In this document: positions 43,325 through 52,168 of the stretch, piece by piece
Position numbering within the stretch: the stretch's first letter is position 1
Layout: every line of letters begins with the position of its first letter
From: Arthrobacter sp. UNC362MFTsu5.1
GTDB lineage: Bacteria; Actinomycetota; Actinomycetes; Actinomycetales; Micrococcaceae
Assembly (NCBI RefSeq): GCF_000685965.1
Contig: NZ_JMLE01000001.1
Coordinates: 434,001-498,000 of the forward strand
Length of the DNA stretch: 64,000 nucleotides
Direction: 5' to 3'
Program-made: the position numbers and the translations under genes
Notes under the pieces: model-generated
The model's input: the letters and a program-made list of their open reading frames with translations, nothing else
Told to the model about the DNA's origin: nothing
Databases searched by the model: none

Positions 43325-43330
43325 TAAGCT
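43325..43330 (+). promoter_or_regulatory. -10 box, leaderless-type promoter of the YciO-like gene
   Basis: TAAGCT ends 6 nt before ATG 43337. Confidence 0.5.
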
Positions 43331-43336
43331 CAGGGC

Positions 43337-43957
43337 ATGGCCAGATACTTTGACGTGCACCCCGACGATCCCCAGCCCCGTGCGATCGGACAAATAGTGG
43401 AGCTGGTGAGGACTGGCGGACTGATCGCCTACCCCACCGACTCCTGTTACGCCCTTGGTGCACAGCTGGGAAACCGGGACGCCCTGGACCGCATCCGGTC
43501 CATCCGGCAGCTCGACAGCAAGCACCACTTCACCTTGGTCTGCAAGGATTTTGCCCAGCTGGGCCAGTTCGTCCAGATCGACAACGACGTGTTCCGCAGC
43601 ATCAAGGCTGTCACGCCGGGCAGCTACACGTTCATCCTTCCGGCCACCAAGGAAGTGCCCAAGCGCCTGCTGCATCCGAAGAAGAAGACCGTTGGTGTCC
43701 GCATCCCGGACAACGCCGTGGTCCAGGCGCTGCTGGCCGAGTTGGGTGAGCCGCTGCTCTCCAGCACGCTGCTGCTGCCCGACGAGGAGGAACCACTCAC
43801 CCAGGGCTGGGAGATCAAGGAACGGCTGGACCACGTAGTGGACGCGGTGGTTGATTCCGGCGACTGCGGGGCGGAGCCGACGACGGTCATTGACTTCTCC
43901 GGCGGATCGGCGGAAGTGGTGCGGCGGGGCATGGGTGACCCGTCCCGGTTCGAGTAG
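43337..43957 (+). CDS. YciO/YrdC/Sua5 family protein
   Basis: 206 residues, YrdC fold: LIAYPTDSCYALGAQLG (the Sua5 nucleotide-binding strand and loop), IRQLDSKHHFTLVCKD, YTFILPATKEVPKRLLHPKKKTVGVRIPDN. Closest to YciO, a paralogue of the threonylcarbamoyl-AMP synthase used in tRNA t6A formation. The true Sua5 copy is usually located near prfA, so this is probably the accessory paralogue with weak or different activity. Confidence 0.88.
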   Translation: MARYFDVHPDDPQPRAIGQIVELVRTGGLIAYPTDSCYALGAQLGNRDALDRIRSIRQLDSKHHFTLVCKDFAQLGQFVQIDNDVFRSIKAVTPGSYTFILPATKEVPKRLLHPKKKTVGVRIPDNAVVQALLAELGEPLLSSTLLLPDEEEPLTQGWEIKERLDHVVDAVVDSGDCGAEPTTVIDFSGGSAEVVRRGMGDPSRFE

Positions 43958-44039
43958 CCGCCATCTCGCCTGAAAACCGGGCGGGCGCCTGCGGCAGCCT
44001 TCTTTGGGCAGGCGGCCGCGGACGCCCTCTCCGGCTGGC

Positions 44040-45062
44040 TCAGTCCTTCTTGCGCGCCCTGCTGGGCTGAACCCGTGGAGGTTCGCCCGGCATCTTCGGA
44101 TAATCCGGCGGGAACGGCAGCTCCCCGAGGCCGGAGCCGACGTCGCGTTCCCACCATTCGAGCAGCACGTCGATCTTCCCGGGTTTATCCTTCATGTCCG
44201 CCCACGGGTCTCCAACGGTCTTTAGCCGGTCCGGGACGGTGAGGATGGTGAAATTCTTCGGATCGGCGCTCTCCAGTTCGTCCCAGCTGATCGGGCAGGA
44301 CACCGGGGCGTGGCCCAGCGCACGGGGGCTGTAGGCGCCGGCTATGGTGCGGTCGCGGTTGGCCTGATTGAAGTCCACGAACACCCGTTCGCCGCGTTCT
44401 TCCTTCCACCATGCTGTGGTGACCTTGTCCGGCATCCGCCGTTCCAGTTCACGGGCGGCGGCGATGACGGCATGGCGGACGTCCAGGAACTCACGGGTCG
44501 GCTCCACCGGGGCGTAGACGTGCAGTCCGCGGTTGCCCGAGGTCTTGATGAATGTGGTGAGTCCGGCTTCCGCGAGCACGTCCTTGAGCTCCAGCGCCGC
44601 CGGGATCGCGTCGTCGAAGTCCGTTCCCGGCTGGGGGTCCAGGTCGATCCGCAGCTGGTCCGGGTTGTCCGTGTTTTCGGCGAGTGAGGGCCAGGGGTGG
44701 AACACCACGGTGTTCATCTGGGCGGCCCAGACGGCGGCGGCCGGTTCGTCCAGGACCAGCATGGGATGCGAGCGCGCACTCGGGAACACCACCTTCACCG
44801 ACCGGATGAAGTCCGGTGTGCCCTTCGGCGGGTTCTTGGAAAAGAACTGCTCGTCCTCCACGCCGTCCGAAAAACGCTGCAGCGCGACGGGCCGGCCGCC
44901 GTTCGCCGCGATGAAGGCGTCCCCCACGTCCGCCAGGTAGCGTGCAAGGTCCAGCTTGGTCAGGCCCAGCTCCGGCCACAGGACACGGCCGGGACTCGAG
45001 ATCCGCATCTCGCGGGGACCGTTCGGCCCGTCAACGGTGAGGGTGGTGGATTCGCTCGCCAT
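44040..45062 (-). CDS. Stand-alone LigD-type polymerase/primase domain
   Basis: 340 residues, only the archaeo-eukaryotic primase-like polymerase module of LigD: PVALQRFSDGVEDEQFFSKN, the catalytic DLDP in LRIDLDPQPGTDFDDA, SGNRGLHVYAP and VFVDFNQANRDRTIAGAYSPR. No ligase or phosphoesterase module is attached and none is adjacent, nor is Ku. Such domains add ribonucleotides during end joining or gap filling in actinobacteria. TAGGTT lies 6 nt before the ATG. Confidence 0.92.
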   Translation of the reverse strand: MASESTTLTVDGPNGPREMRISSPGRVLWPELGLTKLDLARYLADVGDAFIAANGGRPVALQRFSDGVEDEQFFSKNPPKGTPDFIRSVKVVFPSARSHPMLVLDEPAAAVWAAQMNTVVFHPWPSLAENTDNPDQLRIDLDPQPGTDFDDAIPAALELKDVLAEAGLTTFIKTSGNRGLHVYAPVEPTREFLDVRHAVIAAARELERRMPDKVTTAWWKEERGERVFVDFNQANRDRTIAGAYSPRALGHAPVSCPISWDELESADPKNFTILTVPDRLKTVGDPWADMKDKPGKIDVLLEWWERDVGSGLGELPFPPDYPKMPGEPPRVQPSRARKKD

Positions 45063-45068
45063 GGTGAC

Positions 45069-45074
45069 AACCTA
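45069..45074 (-). promoter_or_regulatory. -10 box, leaderless-type promoter of the LigD-polymerase gene
   Basis: TAGGTT on the minus strand, 6 nt before ATG 45062. Confidence 0.5.
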
Positions 45075-45223
45075 CCCCGCGCGCCCCGCTCCGTCAGTAG
45101 CTGGCGTCCGAATGGAAGAAAGTTGGGCCCGCTCACTGGGCACGCGCCTGCGGGTCTGTCAGGATGTGAACTGGCCGGTTGCCGCCACCGGTGCCCGGGA
45201 AATCGTCGAAGGAGACCCGTTCC

Positions 45224-47140
45224 ATGGTTGAAGCCGCAGGTGTGGACCAGGCATTGTGGCAGCACGCACTGAGCGCCCTGGGCGCGCAGGCGGACCTTCT
45301 GCCGAAGGGGCAGGACAGCTCCGATTTCCGCCGCCGTTTCGACCGCCATTTCCCTGACCTGTACCGGCTCTTCCATGCCCTGTACGGGACGCGGCCGGAC
45401 TTCCAGGACCAGCTGACGGCACTCGTGCTTCAGACTGCCCGGTCCTGGAACGACCGCCCGGCTGAACTCAAGGCACTTGATGCCGAACGGGAGCACGACA
45501 GCGGGTGGTTCCTCTCGAACAACATGCTGGGCGGCGTCTGCTACGTTGACCGCTATGCCGGGGACCTTGACGGAGTGCGCGCCCGGATCCCCTACTTCAA
45601 AGAGCTCGGCCTCACGTACCTGCACCTGATGCCCCTGTTCCAGGCGCCGGAACCGCATTCCGACGGCGGCTACGCCGTCTCCAGTTACCGTGACGTCAAC
45701 CCGAAGCTCGGGACCATGGAACAGCTGCGTGACCTCGCCGCCGAACTGCGGTCCAACGGCATCAGCCTGGTGGTTGACTTCATTTTCAACCACACCTCGG
45801 ACGAACACGAGTGGGCGCGGCGCGCGGCCACGGGCGACCCGGAGTTCAGCGACTATTACTGGATTTACCCGGACCGCACCATGCCGGACGCCTTCGAGCA
45901 GGACGTGCGCGAGATCTTCCCGGATGACCACCCCGGATCGTTCATCGAGATGCCGGACGGCCGCTGGGTGTGGGCCACGTTCCACACCTTCCAGTGGGAC
46001 CTGAACTACTCCAACCCGGACGTCTTCCGGGCCATGGCCGGCGAGATGCTCTTCCTGGCCAACCAGGGGGTGGACATCCTGCGGATGGACGCCGTGGCCT
46101 TCATCTGGAAGCAGCTCGGCACGCCCTGCGAAAACCTGCCGGAGGCCCACACCCTGCTGCGGGCCTTCAACGCCGTCTGCCGTCTCGCCGCGCCGTCGCT
46201 GCTGTTCAAGTCCGAGGCGATCGTCCACCCCGACGAAGTGGCGCTGTACATCGACCCCGCTGAGTGCCAGCTTTCCTACAACCCCCTGCAGATGGCCCTG
46301 ATCTGGGAAGCGATGGCCACCCGCGACGTGTCGCTGCTGGCGCAGGCGCTCGAGCGCCGCCACAACATCCCGGCCGGGACGTCCTGGGTGAACTACGTAC
46401 GGAGCCACGATGACATCGGCTGGACGTTCGCGGACGAGGACGCGGCGGAGCTGGGCATCAACGGTTTCGACCACCGGCGCTTCCTGAACTCGTTCTACGT
46501 CAACCGCTTTCCGGGCAGCTTCGCCCGCGGCGTTCCCTTCCAGGACAACCCGCGGACAGGCGACTGCCGCATCTCCGGCACGACGGCGTCGCTCTGCGGC
46601 CTGGAAGACGGCGCGGGCCAGGCGGTTGACCGGATCCTGCTCGCCCACTCGGTGGCCTTCAGCACCGGCGGGATCCCCCTGCTGTACCTTGGCGATGAAG
46701 TGGGGCAGCTCAATGACTACGGCTACGCCCTCGAAGAAGGCCACGGCACGGACAGCAGGTGGGTGCACCGTCCCCATTACCCCGGCGGGAGGTACGCGAA
46801 GCGCCACGACCGGACGACGCCCGAAGGCGCCGTGTTCGAAGGACTCCGCACCCTGATCTCCGTGCGGGGCTCCACTCCCGAATTTGCCGGGACCCGGCTG
46901 GTTCCCTTCAATACCAACAACCGGGGCGTCCTGGGCTACCAGCGGCCAGGCGAAGGATCCCTCGTCCTGGCCCTCGCCAACTTCAGCGACTCACCGCAGA
47001 GCATCACGGCGCAGACACTGTCCGGATTTGAGGGCAACGCAGTCGATCTAATGACCGGCAATCCGGTGCGGATCGATGGAGGCGTCAGCCTCAGGCCTCA
47101 GGAATTCCGCTGGCTGCGGGTGGCACCGGTCCGTGGTTGA
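45224..47140 (+). CDS. Amylosucrase (GH13)
   Basis: 638 residues, the length of amylosucrase from Neisseria polysaccharea (636). GH13 motifs: [16 protein letters not shown] (region I), nucleophile Asp in [14 protein letters not shown], acid/base Glu in [14 protein letters not shown], and [10 protein letters not shown] with the third carboxylate. [24 protein letters not shown] is characteristic of the family. It transfers glucose from sucrose to make alpha-1,4-glucan; sucrose hydrolase is the main alternative. AAGGAGA precedes ATG 45224. No signal peptide, so cytosolic. Confidence 0.92.
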   Translation: MVEAAGVDQALWQHALSALGAQADLLPKGQDSSDFRRRFDRHFPDLYRLFHALYGTRPDFQDQLTALVLQTARSWNDRPAELKALDAEREHDSGWFLSNNMLGGVCYVDRYAGDLDGVRARIPYFKELGLTYLHLMPLFQAPEPHSDGGYAVSSYRDVNPKLGTMEQLRDLAAELRSNGISLVVDFIFNHTSDEHEWARRAATGDPEFSDYYWIYPDRTMPDAFEQDVREIFPDDHPGSFIEMPDGRWVWATFHTFQWDLNYSNPDVFRAMAGEMLFLANQGVDILRMDAVAFIWKQLGTPCENLPEAHTLLRAFNAVCRLAAPSLLFKSEAIVHPDEVALYIDPAECQLSYNPLQMALIWEAMATRDVSLLAQALERRHNIPAGTSWVNYVRSHDDIGWTFADEDAAELGINGFDHRRFLNSFYVNRFPGSFARGVPFQDNPRTGDCRISGTTASLCGLEDGAGQAVDRILLAHSVAFSTGGIPLLYLGDEVGQLNDYGYALEEGHGTDSRWVHRPHYPGGRYAKRHDRTTPEGAVFEGLRTLISVRGSTPEFAGTRLVPFNTNNRGVLGYQRPGEGSLVLALANFSDSPQSITAQTLSGFEGNAVDLMTGNPVRIDGGVSLRPQEFRWLRVAPVRG

Positions 47141-47167
47141 GAGGCACTGATCCGGCATGATGGAGTC

Positions 47168-47848
47168 ATGCCCGTATCCGAGTCCCCCGTAACCATCAGC
47201 GTCGGCGATCTCCAGGTCTCCGGTCTCTACGCCCGGCCCGAGAACCCGTTCGCCACGCTGGTCCTCGCGCACGGGGCCGGCGCCGGGATGGAGCACCCGT
47301 TCATGGCCGGGTTCACCAACGCGTTGAACGACGACGGCGTCGCCACCTTGCGTTTCAACTTCCCCTACCGCGAGGCTGGTCGGAAGTTCCCGGACCGCCC
47401 GCCCCTGGCAATAGCCACCTGGCGGGCCGTCATGGAGGATGCCGCCGCGAGGGCCGCTGCGCACTCCGACGCCGGTCCGGTATGGGCGGCCGGCAAGTCG
47501 TTCGGCGGACGGATGGCGTCCATGGCTGTCGCCGAGGGAATGCCGGCGGCCGGCCTGGTCTACCTCGGCTATCCGCTGCATCCCCCGGGCAAACCGGAGA
47601 AACTGCGCGATGAGCACCTCTACGGGCTCACCCTTCCGATGCTGTTCATGCAGGGAACGCGGGACACCTTTGCCACCCCGGAACTCCTGGAAGGGGTGGT
47701 GGCCCGGATCGGGCCCACAGCCACGCTCCACTGGTACGAGGGCGGCGACCATTCGTTTGCGGTTGCGGGCAAGAAGCGCGACGCCGGGGAGATCGGCGCC
47801 TCCGTGGCGGCCCCGGTCGCGGCCTATCTGAGATCACACAGCTCCTGA
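47168..47848 (+). CDS. Alpha/beta hydrolase (KANL3/Tex30-like)
   Basis: 226 residues. Dienelactone-hydrolase-like fold: TLVLAHGAGAGMEHPF (oxyanion), LRFNFPYREAGRKFPDRPP, nucleophile elbow AGKSFGGRMAS, FMQGTRDTFATPE (acid) and EGGDHSFAV (His). Substrate unknown. CATGAT lies 6 nt before the ATG. It starts 27 nt after amylosucrase, so read-through is likely. Only 10 bp separate its stop from that of the convergent EF-G-like gene. Confidence 0.85.
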   Translation: MPVSESPVTISVGDLQVSGLYARPENPFATLVLAHGAGAGMEHPFMAGFTNALNDDGVATLRFNFPYREAGRKFPDRPPLAIATWRAVMEDAAARAAAHSDAGPVWAAGKSFGGRMASMAVAEGMPAAGLVYLGYPLHPPGKPEKLRDEHLYGLTLPMLFMQGTRDTFATPELLEGVVARIGPTATLHWYEGGDHSFAVAGKKRDAGEIGASVAAPVAAYLRSHSS

Positions 47849-47858
47849 AGCTGGAAAC

Positions 47859-50039
47859 TCACTGCCTTGGGGCCGTGTGGACCATGTTCGGGGGTACGGG
47901 CTCGTGGCGAAGATACGTGCGCCGGAAACGGCCGGTACCGGCTGTCAGTGCCCGCAGTTCCACCGCGTAGCGCAGCAGTTCCTGCTCCGGGATCTCCGCG
48001 CTGATCTCGGTACCGCTGCCGTCGGCCGCGGCGGTTCCGGTCAGCCGGCCGCGGCGGGACGAGAGGTCGCTCATCACCGCCCCCACATAGTCGTCAGCGA
48101 CGCTGATGGTGACGGCCAGGACGGGTTCGAGGAGCTGGATCCGCCCAGCAGCCGCCGCCTCCCGCAATGCCAGCGCACCTGCTGCCTGGAACGCCGCGTC
48201 CGAGGAGTCGACGCTGTGCGCCTTGCCGCCGGTGAGCGTCACCCGGATGTCCACCACCGGGAACCCGGCTGACACGCCCTTCTGCATCTGGGCCCGGACG
48301 CCCTTCTCCACGGAACCGATGTATTGCCCCGGAATGACCCCGCCCACGGTCTTGTCGACGAACTCGAAGCCTGCGCCCCGGTCGAGGGGCTCCACGTCGA
48401 TGTCGCAGATGGCGTACTGGCCGTGGCCGCCGGACTGTTTGACGTGGCGTCCATGGCCCATGGCCGGCGCCGCAAACGTTTCCCGCAGCGGCGTAATCAC
48501 GTCGACGGTCTGCAGCTTGACCCCCTGCTCGCGCAGCCTGTCCAGCACCACTTCGCCGTGGGCTTCACCCATGCACCAGAGGATCAGCTGGTGGGTTTCG
48601 GGGTTCCGCTCAACCCGCAGCGTGGGGTCTCCGGCGGCCACCTTCCCCAGGCTCTTGGCGAGGGCATCCTCGTCGCTGCGGGTTGCTGCTTCCACCGCGA
48701 CGGGCATCAGCGGCTCCGGCATGTCCCACGAAACAACGAGCAGCGGGGCCTCCTTGGCGGACACGGTGTCGCCGGTCTCTGCATTCGCCAGCTTGGCGAT
48801 CGCGCAGATGTCCCCCGCCACGCAATAGGGCACGGGCCGGAGGCTGGACCCCACCGGGGAGTAAAGGTGGGTGAGCCGCTCGTCGCTGTCGTGGTCCTCA
48901 TGGCCCCGCTCGGACAGCCCCCGGCCGCTGACGTGTACCGCGGAATCCTCCCGCAGCGTGCCGGAGAAGACCCGCACCAGGCAGACGCGGCCAAGGAACG
49001 GATCGATGGTGGTCCGAACGACCTCGCCGGCCAGGGGGCCCGCCGGATCGCACTCCAGCGGCGCGGCCGGTTCGCCGGCCAGGCCGGTTACCTGCGGCAC
49101 GCTGCGCTCCAGCGGGGAAGGGAACGCACGGGTCAGCATTTCCAGCAGTTCGGTCAGACCGAGGCCCGTTTCGGCAGACGTTGCCAGCACCGGAAAGAAA
49201 GTTCCCCCGGCGACGGCTGTCTCCAGGTCGCTGACGAGCGCGCCGACGTCGATCTCCTCACCGCCGAGATAGCGGTCCATGAGGGTCTCGTCCTCGCTCT
49301 CCGAAATGATTCCCTCAATGAGCGTGCCGCGGGCACCTTCGGCCGCGGTGAGCTCCTCCGCGGTGGCTTCGCGTACCTGCGGAGCCGCGGAGCCGGCGGA
49401 ATAGTCTGACACTGTCTGCGTGAGGAGGCCCAGGAGCCCGGTGGTTGCGTCGCCGCTGCGCACTGGGAGGTAGGCCGGCACCACCGAGTCGCCGAAGGAG
49501 CGCTGGCAGGCGGCAACCGTGGCCTCGAAGTTCGCCCGGGGGTGGTCCAGCCGGCTGATCACCACCGCCCGGGGCATCCCGACCTGGTCGCACTCGGCCC
49601 AGAGCGCCGTGGTGGCAGCGTCGATGCCGTCGATGGCCGAGACCACGAACAAAGCCGCGTCCGCTCCGCGCAGCCCGGCGCGGAGTTCGCCGGTGAAATC
49701 ACCGTAGCCCGGCGTATCGAGCAGGTTGACCTTGATGCCGTCCACCACCAGCGGGGCAACGGACAGCACCACGGAGCGCTGTTGGTGCACCTCGGAGGGT
49801 TCGGCGTCGCTGATGGTGTTCCCGTCCGTGATCGATCCCATCCGGGAGATGACGCCGGTCGCTGCCAGCAGCGCTTCCACCAGCATCGTCTTGCCCGCAC
49901 CGGAGTGGCCTACGAGGACAACGTTGCGGACCTTCTCCGGCGAATCGGCGGGAGCCCCGGCGGAGGCGTCCGCCCGCCGGGCATCAGAGGTGCCGCGGGC
50001 CGGGCTCTTGGACCGGCCATTTGAGCTTTTTACCGACAT
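47859..50039 (-). CDS. EF-G-like GTPase (EF-G2 type)
   Basis: 726 residues with EF-G domain order. G1 GHSGAGKT (44-51) and G3 DTPG (108-111) are intact, but switch I reads RSVVL (88-92) in place of RGIT, and G4 is SRLD (162-165) in place of NKxD. The same departures mark mycobacterial EF-G2, which binds guanine nucleotides but was reported to lack ribosome-stimulated GTPase. It also groups loosely with TetM-like ribosome-protection factors. ATG 50039 has GGAG 6 nt upstream. It has an unusually long structured leader with a small ORF. Role unknown: translation stress is a fair guess. Confidence 0.9.
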   Translation of the reverse strand: MSVKSSNGRSKSPARGTSDARRADASAGAPADSPEKVRNVVLVGHSGAGKTMLVEALLAATGVISRMGSITDGNTISDAEPSEVHQQRSVVLSVAPLVVDGIKVNLLDTPGYGDFTGELRAGLRGADAALFVVSAIDGIDAATTALWAECDQVGMPRAVVISRLDHPRANFEATVAACQRSFGDSVVPAYLPVRSGDATTGLLGLLTQTVSDYSAGSAAPQVREATAEELTAAEGARGTLIEGIISESEDETLMDRYLGGEEIDVGALVSDLETAVAGGTFFPVLATSAETGLGLTELLEMLTRAFPSPLERSVPQVTGLAGEPAAPLECDPAGPLAGEVVRTTIDPFLGRVCLVRVFSGTLREDSAVHVSGRGLSERGHEDHDSDERLTHLYSPVGSSLRPVPYCVAGDICAIAKLANAETGDTVSAKEAPLLVVSWDMPEPLMPVAVEAATRSDEDALAKSLGKVAAGDPTLRVERNPETHQLILWCMGEAHGEVVLDRLREQGVKLQTVDVITPLRETFAAPAMGHGRHVKQSGGHGQYAICDIDVEPLDRGAGFEFVDKTVGGVIPGQYIGSVEKGVRAQMQKGVSAGFPVVDIRVTLTGGKAHSVDSSDAAFQAAGALALREAAAAGRIQLLEPVLAVTISVADDYVGAVMSDLSSRRGRLTGTAAADGSGTEISAEIPEQELLRYAVELRALTAGTGRFRRTYLRHEPVPPNMVHTAPRQ

Positions 50040-50053
50040 GAGCAACTCCAGGC

Positions 50054-50090
50054 GTCTTAGTCGTGAGCCGCCATGCGGCCTCTGTAAGAC
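50054..50090 (-). promoter_or_regulatory. Hairpin just before the EF-G-like gene ribosome-binding site
   Basis: Outer stem GTCTTA/TAAGAC with inner GAGGCCGC/GCGGCTC pairing on the minus strand. It ends a few nt before the GGAG of the EF-G-like gene, so folding could affect ribosome access. Confidence 0.55.
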
Positions 50091-50150
50091 GATTCGACAC
50101 CCTGAAGCGACTGAACTTCAAGAGGGAGATGCTGGGCCTGGCCTCCGGGG

Positions 50151-50303
50151 CTAGGGTTCGTCGTGCCACCACCCTTCCCAGGGGGTGGATGAGAGCTGCC
50201 CGCTCGGGAAAGCGCCCATGGAACCCGCACCGCCGGCATGCGGGTCCTTGTCCTTCCAGCCGGAATGAAGGGAGAGTGTCAACGTGCTCAAAAGAGTCAT
50301 CAT
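50151..50303 (-). CDS. Possible 50-residue leader peptide upstream of the EF-G-like gene
   Basis: Short ORF (ATGATG start at 50303, TAG stop at 50151) with an excellent ribosome-binding site, GGAAGGA 6 nt before the ATG, between a good promoter (-10 at 50358-50353) and the EF-G-like gene 111 nt downstream. The peptide starts MMTLLSTLTLSLHSGW and later has two Trp-rich stretches, PWEGWWHDEP at its end. Inverted repeats within and after it (ACCCGCA/TGCGGGT; CCACCC/GGGTGG) could form alternative hairpins. It may be a regulatory leader or a chance ORF. This 402-bp gap (50040-50441) holds no other gene. Confidence 0.4.
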   Translation of the reverse strand: MMTLLSTLTLSLHSGWKDKDPHAGGAGSMGAFPSGQLSSTPWEGWWHDEP

Positions 50304-50352
50304 GGTGTGTCCTTCCGTTCGCTGCGTGGACCGCTGTGTCCAAGTAGGAATG

Positions 50353-50380
50353 AGCCTAACGGTGCAATGTTTCGCGGCAA
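50353..50380 (-). promoter_or_regulatory. Promoter of the EF-G-like gene leader transcript
   Basis: On the minus strand TTGCCG (50380-50375), 16-bp spacer, TAGGCT (50358-50353). Transcription would start about 40 nt before the leader ORF and about 305 nt before the EF-G-like gene. Confidence 0.5.
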
Positions 50381-50441
50381 CGACGCAAGGTTTCCGGTGT
50401 GTATCGGTTACCTCACATGGCACTCCGGGTCCTTGCCGGGT

Positions 50442-51056
50442 TCACTCCGCAAGGATCAGGTACAGCGCCCGGCGGGCTTCATCAATCTTTTCGACGGCGG
50501 CCAGACGCTGTTCGTCGGTGGCCGCGACCCGGAACTGGTGGATGACGCCCATGAGCTTGCCGACGCTCTGGTGAAAGGCGGGTCCGGTGCCCTCGGGATC
50601 GGTGTTCCACGCGTTCCCCAGTTCCTCGGCATGTTCGGCCACGTACGCCGTGCCGGCATCGGTGAGTGTGAATTCGGTGCGCCGGCCCTCACCGACGGGC
50701 GTGATGAGCTCTTCGTCGACGAGCTGCTGCAGCGTCGGGTACACCGAACCCGGACTCGGACGCCACGCGCCGGACGTCTTCTCCGTGATTGTCTTGATGA
50801 GGCCGTACCCGTTGGACGGGGCCTCGGCCAGGAGCGACAGAATCGCGGAGCGGACATCGCCCCTGTTCGCCCGGCGCGGGCCGCCCGGTCCAAAACCCGG
50901 CCCGAATCCCGGCCCAAAGCCGGCGCCGAAACCCGCGCCGAATCCCTTCCCGAAGCCGCCACCGCCGTGCCCGTGGGGTCCGCGCCGGCTGCGTCCGCGC
51001 TCGAAACGTCCACGTTCCGGGCCGTTGTCTGAAAATTTGTCGTGAATGCCTCTCAT
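50442..51056 (-). CDS. PadR-family transcriptional regulator with Gly/Phe-rich N-terminus
   Basis: 204 residues. The PadR winged helix spans about 66-140 (AILSLLAEAPSNGYGLIKTI, PSPGSVYPTLQQLVDEELI, EFTLTDAGTAYV), followed by a C-terminal dimerisation helix. The first ~60 residues are disordered and carry His/Gly stretches and five GFG(A/P) repeats. GGGGG precedes the ATG. A 34-bp near-perfect palindrome lies about 40-70 bp upstream, so autoregulation is likely. No transporter is adjacent; the target of most PadR proteins is a neighbouring gene, here unclear. Confidence 0.9.
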   Translation of the reverse strand: MRGIHDKFSDNGPERGRFERGRSRRGPHGHGGGGFGKGFGAGFGAGFGPGFGPGFGPGGPRRANRGDVRSAILSLLAEAPSNGYGLIKTITEKTSGAWRPSPGSVYPTLQQLVDEELITPVGEGRRTEFTLTDAGTAYVAEHAEELGNAWNTDPEGTGPAFHQSVGKLMGVIHQFRVAATDEQRLAAVEKIDEARRALYLILAE

Positions 51057-51074
51057 GAGGGCATCCCCCTTTGT

Positions 51075-51080
51075 ATATTA
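51075..51080 (-). promoter_or_regulatory. -10 box of the padR-type gene
   Basis: TAATAT on the minus strand, 19 nt before the ATG; the -35 region would fall inside or at the edge of the palindrome at 51096-51129. Confidence 0.5.
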
Positions 51081-51095
51081 CGGTCGCCGACCATC

Positions 51096-51129
51096 GGCGA
51101 TACTTAACGATATATCGGTAAGTATCGCC
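51096..51129. promoter_or_regulatory. 34-bp PadR-type operator palindrome
   Basis: Outer arms GGCGATACTTA/TAAGTATCGCC and a central CGATATATCG palindrome; only one base pair of the 34-bp dyad is broken. The ATACTTA/TAAGTAT arms resemble known PadR-family sites. It overlaps the expected -35 of the padR-type gene. Confidence 0.8.
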
Positions 51130-51141
51130 GGTCAAGAGTTT

Positions 51142-52161
51142 TCAGAAGGATCCCGGAATTGGCGAATTCGGTTTTCCGGCCAATGGGAGCGCCAAACGCA
51201 TGGTGGTTCCGTCCGGCCCGGTCCGTGCGATCTGTACGGTGCCGCCGGCACTGGTAGCGATATCACGGACCAGAGCCAGTCCGATGCCGAAGCTCCGCTG
51301 CGCGCCCTGCGGGCTCTGCGCCCTGACAAATCGATCAAAGATCCGAGACTGGTCCACCCCGCTTACGCCGGTGCCGGTGTCCGCCACCTTTATTACCGCG
51401 AGTTGCTTCTCAGCTGACGCCGTGAGCGTGATCCGGCCGCCGGCGGGCGTATGGGCCAAGGCGTTGTCGCCGAGCGCAAGCACGGCCCGGCGCAGGCTGC
51501 CCTCGTCAATCCGGGCCAGGGGCCGGCCATCGCTGCGGACCACGACGCTGATGTCCCGCTGTCCTGCCAGCTGCTGAAGGCTCTCGGCCACGGAGGCAGT
51601 GATGGCGGTAAGGTCAACCGGTTCGGTCGATGGTTCCGGTGGAGCCCCGGTCGCGGCCAGCAGGAGTTCATTGACAATGCTGGTCAATGCGGCAGTGTCC
51701 CCACGGATCCGGTCCAGTGCCCGGCCCTCCGTCGAGTCCGGGACAGCGTCGCGCTGGGCGAGCTGGATCCGGGCATCCAGGATTGCCAAGGGCGTGCGCA
51801 GTTCGTGGCTGGCATCCTGGATAAACCTCCGCTGCAATGCCAGCGCGTCCGCCAATGGCCGGATGGCGCTGCGTGCGCTTGCCCAGCCGATGCCCCCGGC
51901 AAGAACTATCCCGGCGGCGCCCGCCATGATCAGGGCTTTGAGCAGGTCCTTCGCGTCGAGATAGGCATAGTCCGCCGCGGGCGCTCCCGAACCAGGCAGT
52001 TCCGGGTGGGCCAGCTGGTTCATCAGGTACAGGGCGGCTCCGGAGAGCAGGCACAGAACCATCACTGCACATGCTGCGCTTATCCGGAGGGCCACTTTGA
52101 GCGAGGCCGTTCGGAGAGTGGCATGGTCGGGGCTGTCGCCGGGGGGCGTCGTCTCATTCAT
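51142..52161 (-). CDS. Sensor histidine kinase, short-loop type
   Basis: 339 residues from ATG 52161 (GAGG 5 nt upstream); ATG 52176 overlapping the regulator stop by 8 nt is an alternative. Two membrane helices flank an extracytoplasmic loop of only about 25 residues, so it probably senses signals in or at the membrane. H-box QDASHELRTPLAILDAR, N-box LGDNALAHTPAGGRI, G1 VADTGTGVSG and G2 FGIGLALVRDIA are complete. Its partner is the response regulator encoded just upstream. Confidence 0.92.
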   Translation of the reverse strand: MNETTPPGDSPDHATLRTASLKVALRISAACAVMVLCLLSGAALYLMNQLAHPELPGSGAPAADYAYLDAKDLLKALIMAGAAGIVLAGGIGWASARSAIRPLADALALQRRFIQDASHELRTPLAILDARIQLAQRDAVPDSTEGRALDRIRGDTAALTSIVNELLLAATGAPPEPSTEPVDLTAITASVAESLQQLAGQRDISVVVRSDGRPLARIDEGSLRRAVLALGDNALAHTPAGGRITLTASAEKQLAVIKVADTGTGVSGVDQSRIFDRFVRAQSPQGAQRSFGIGLALVRDIATSAGGTVQIARTGPDGTTMRLALPLAGKPNSPIPGSF

Positions 52162-52168
52162 GTTCGCC

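Noticed and set aside
43958..44039. Terminator between the YciO and LigD-polymerase genes
   Set aside because: Only an interrupted GC-rich inverted repeat is seen, with several mismatches; not convincing.
44960..46807. 615-codon minus-strand frame opposite amylosucrase
   Set aside because: Shadow frame; amylosucrase carries all catalytic residues in the opposite frame.
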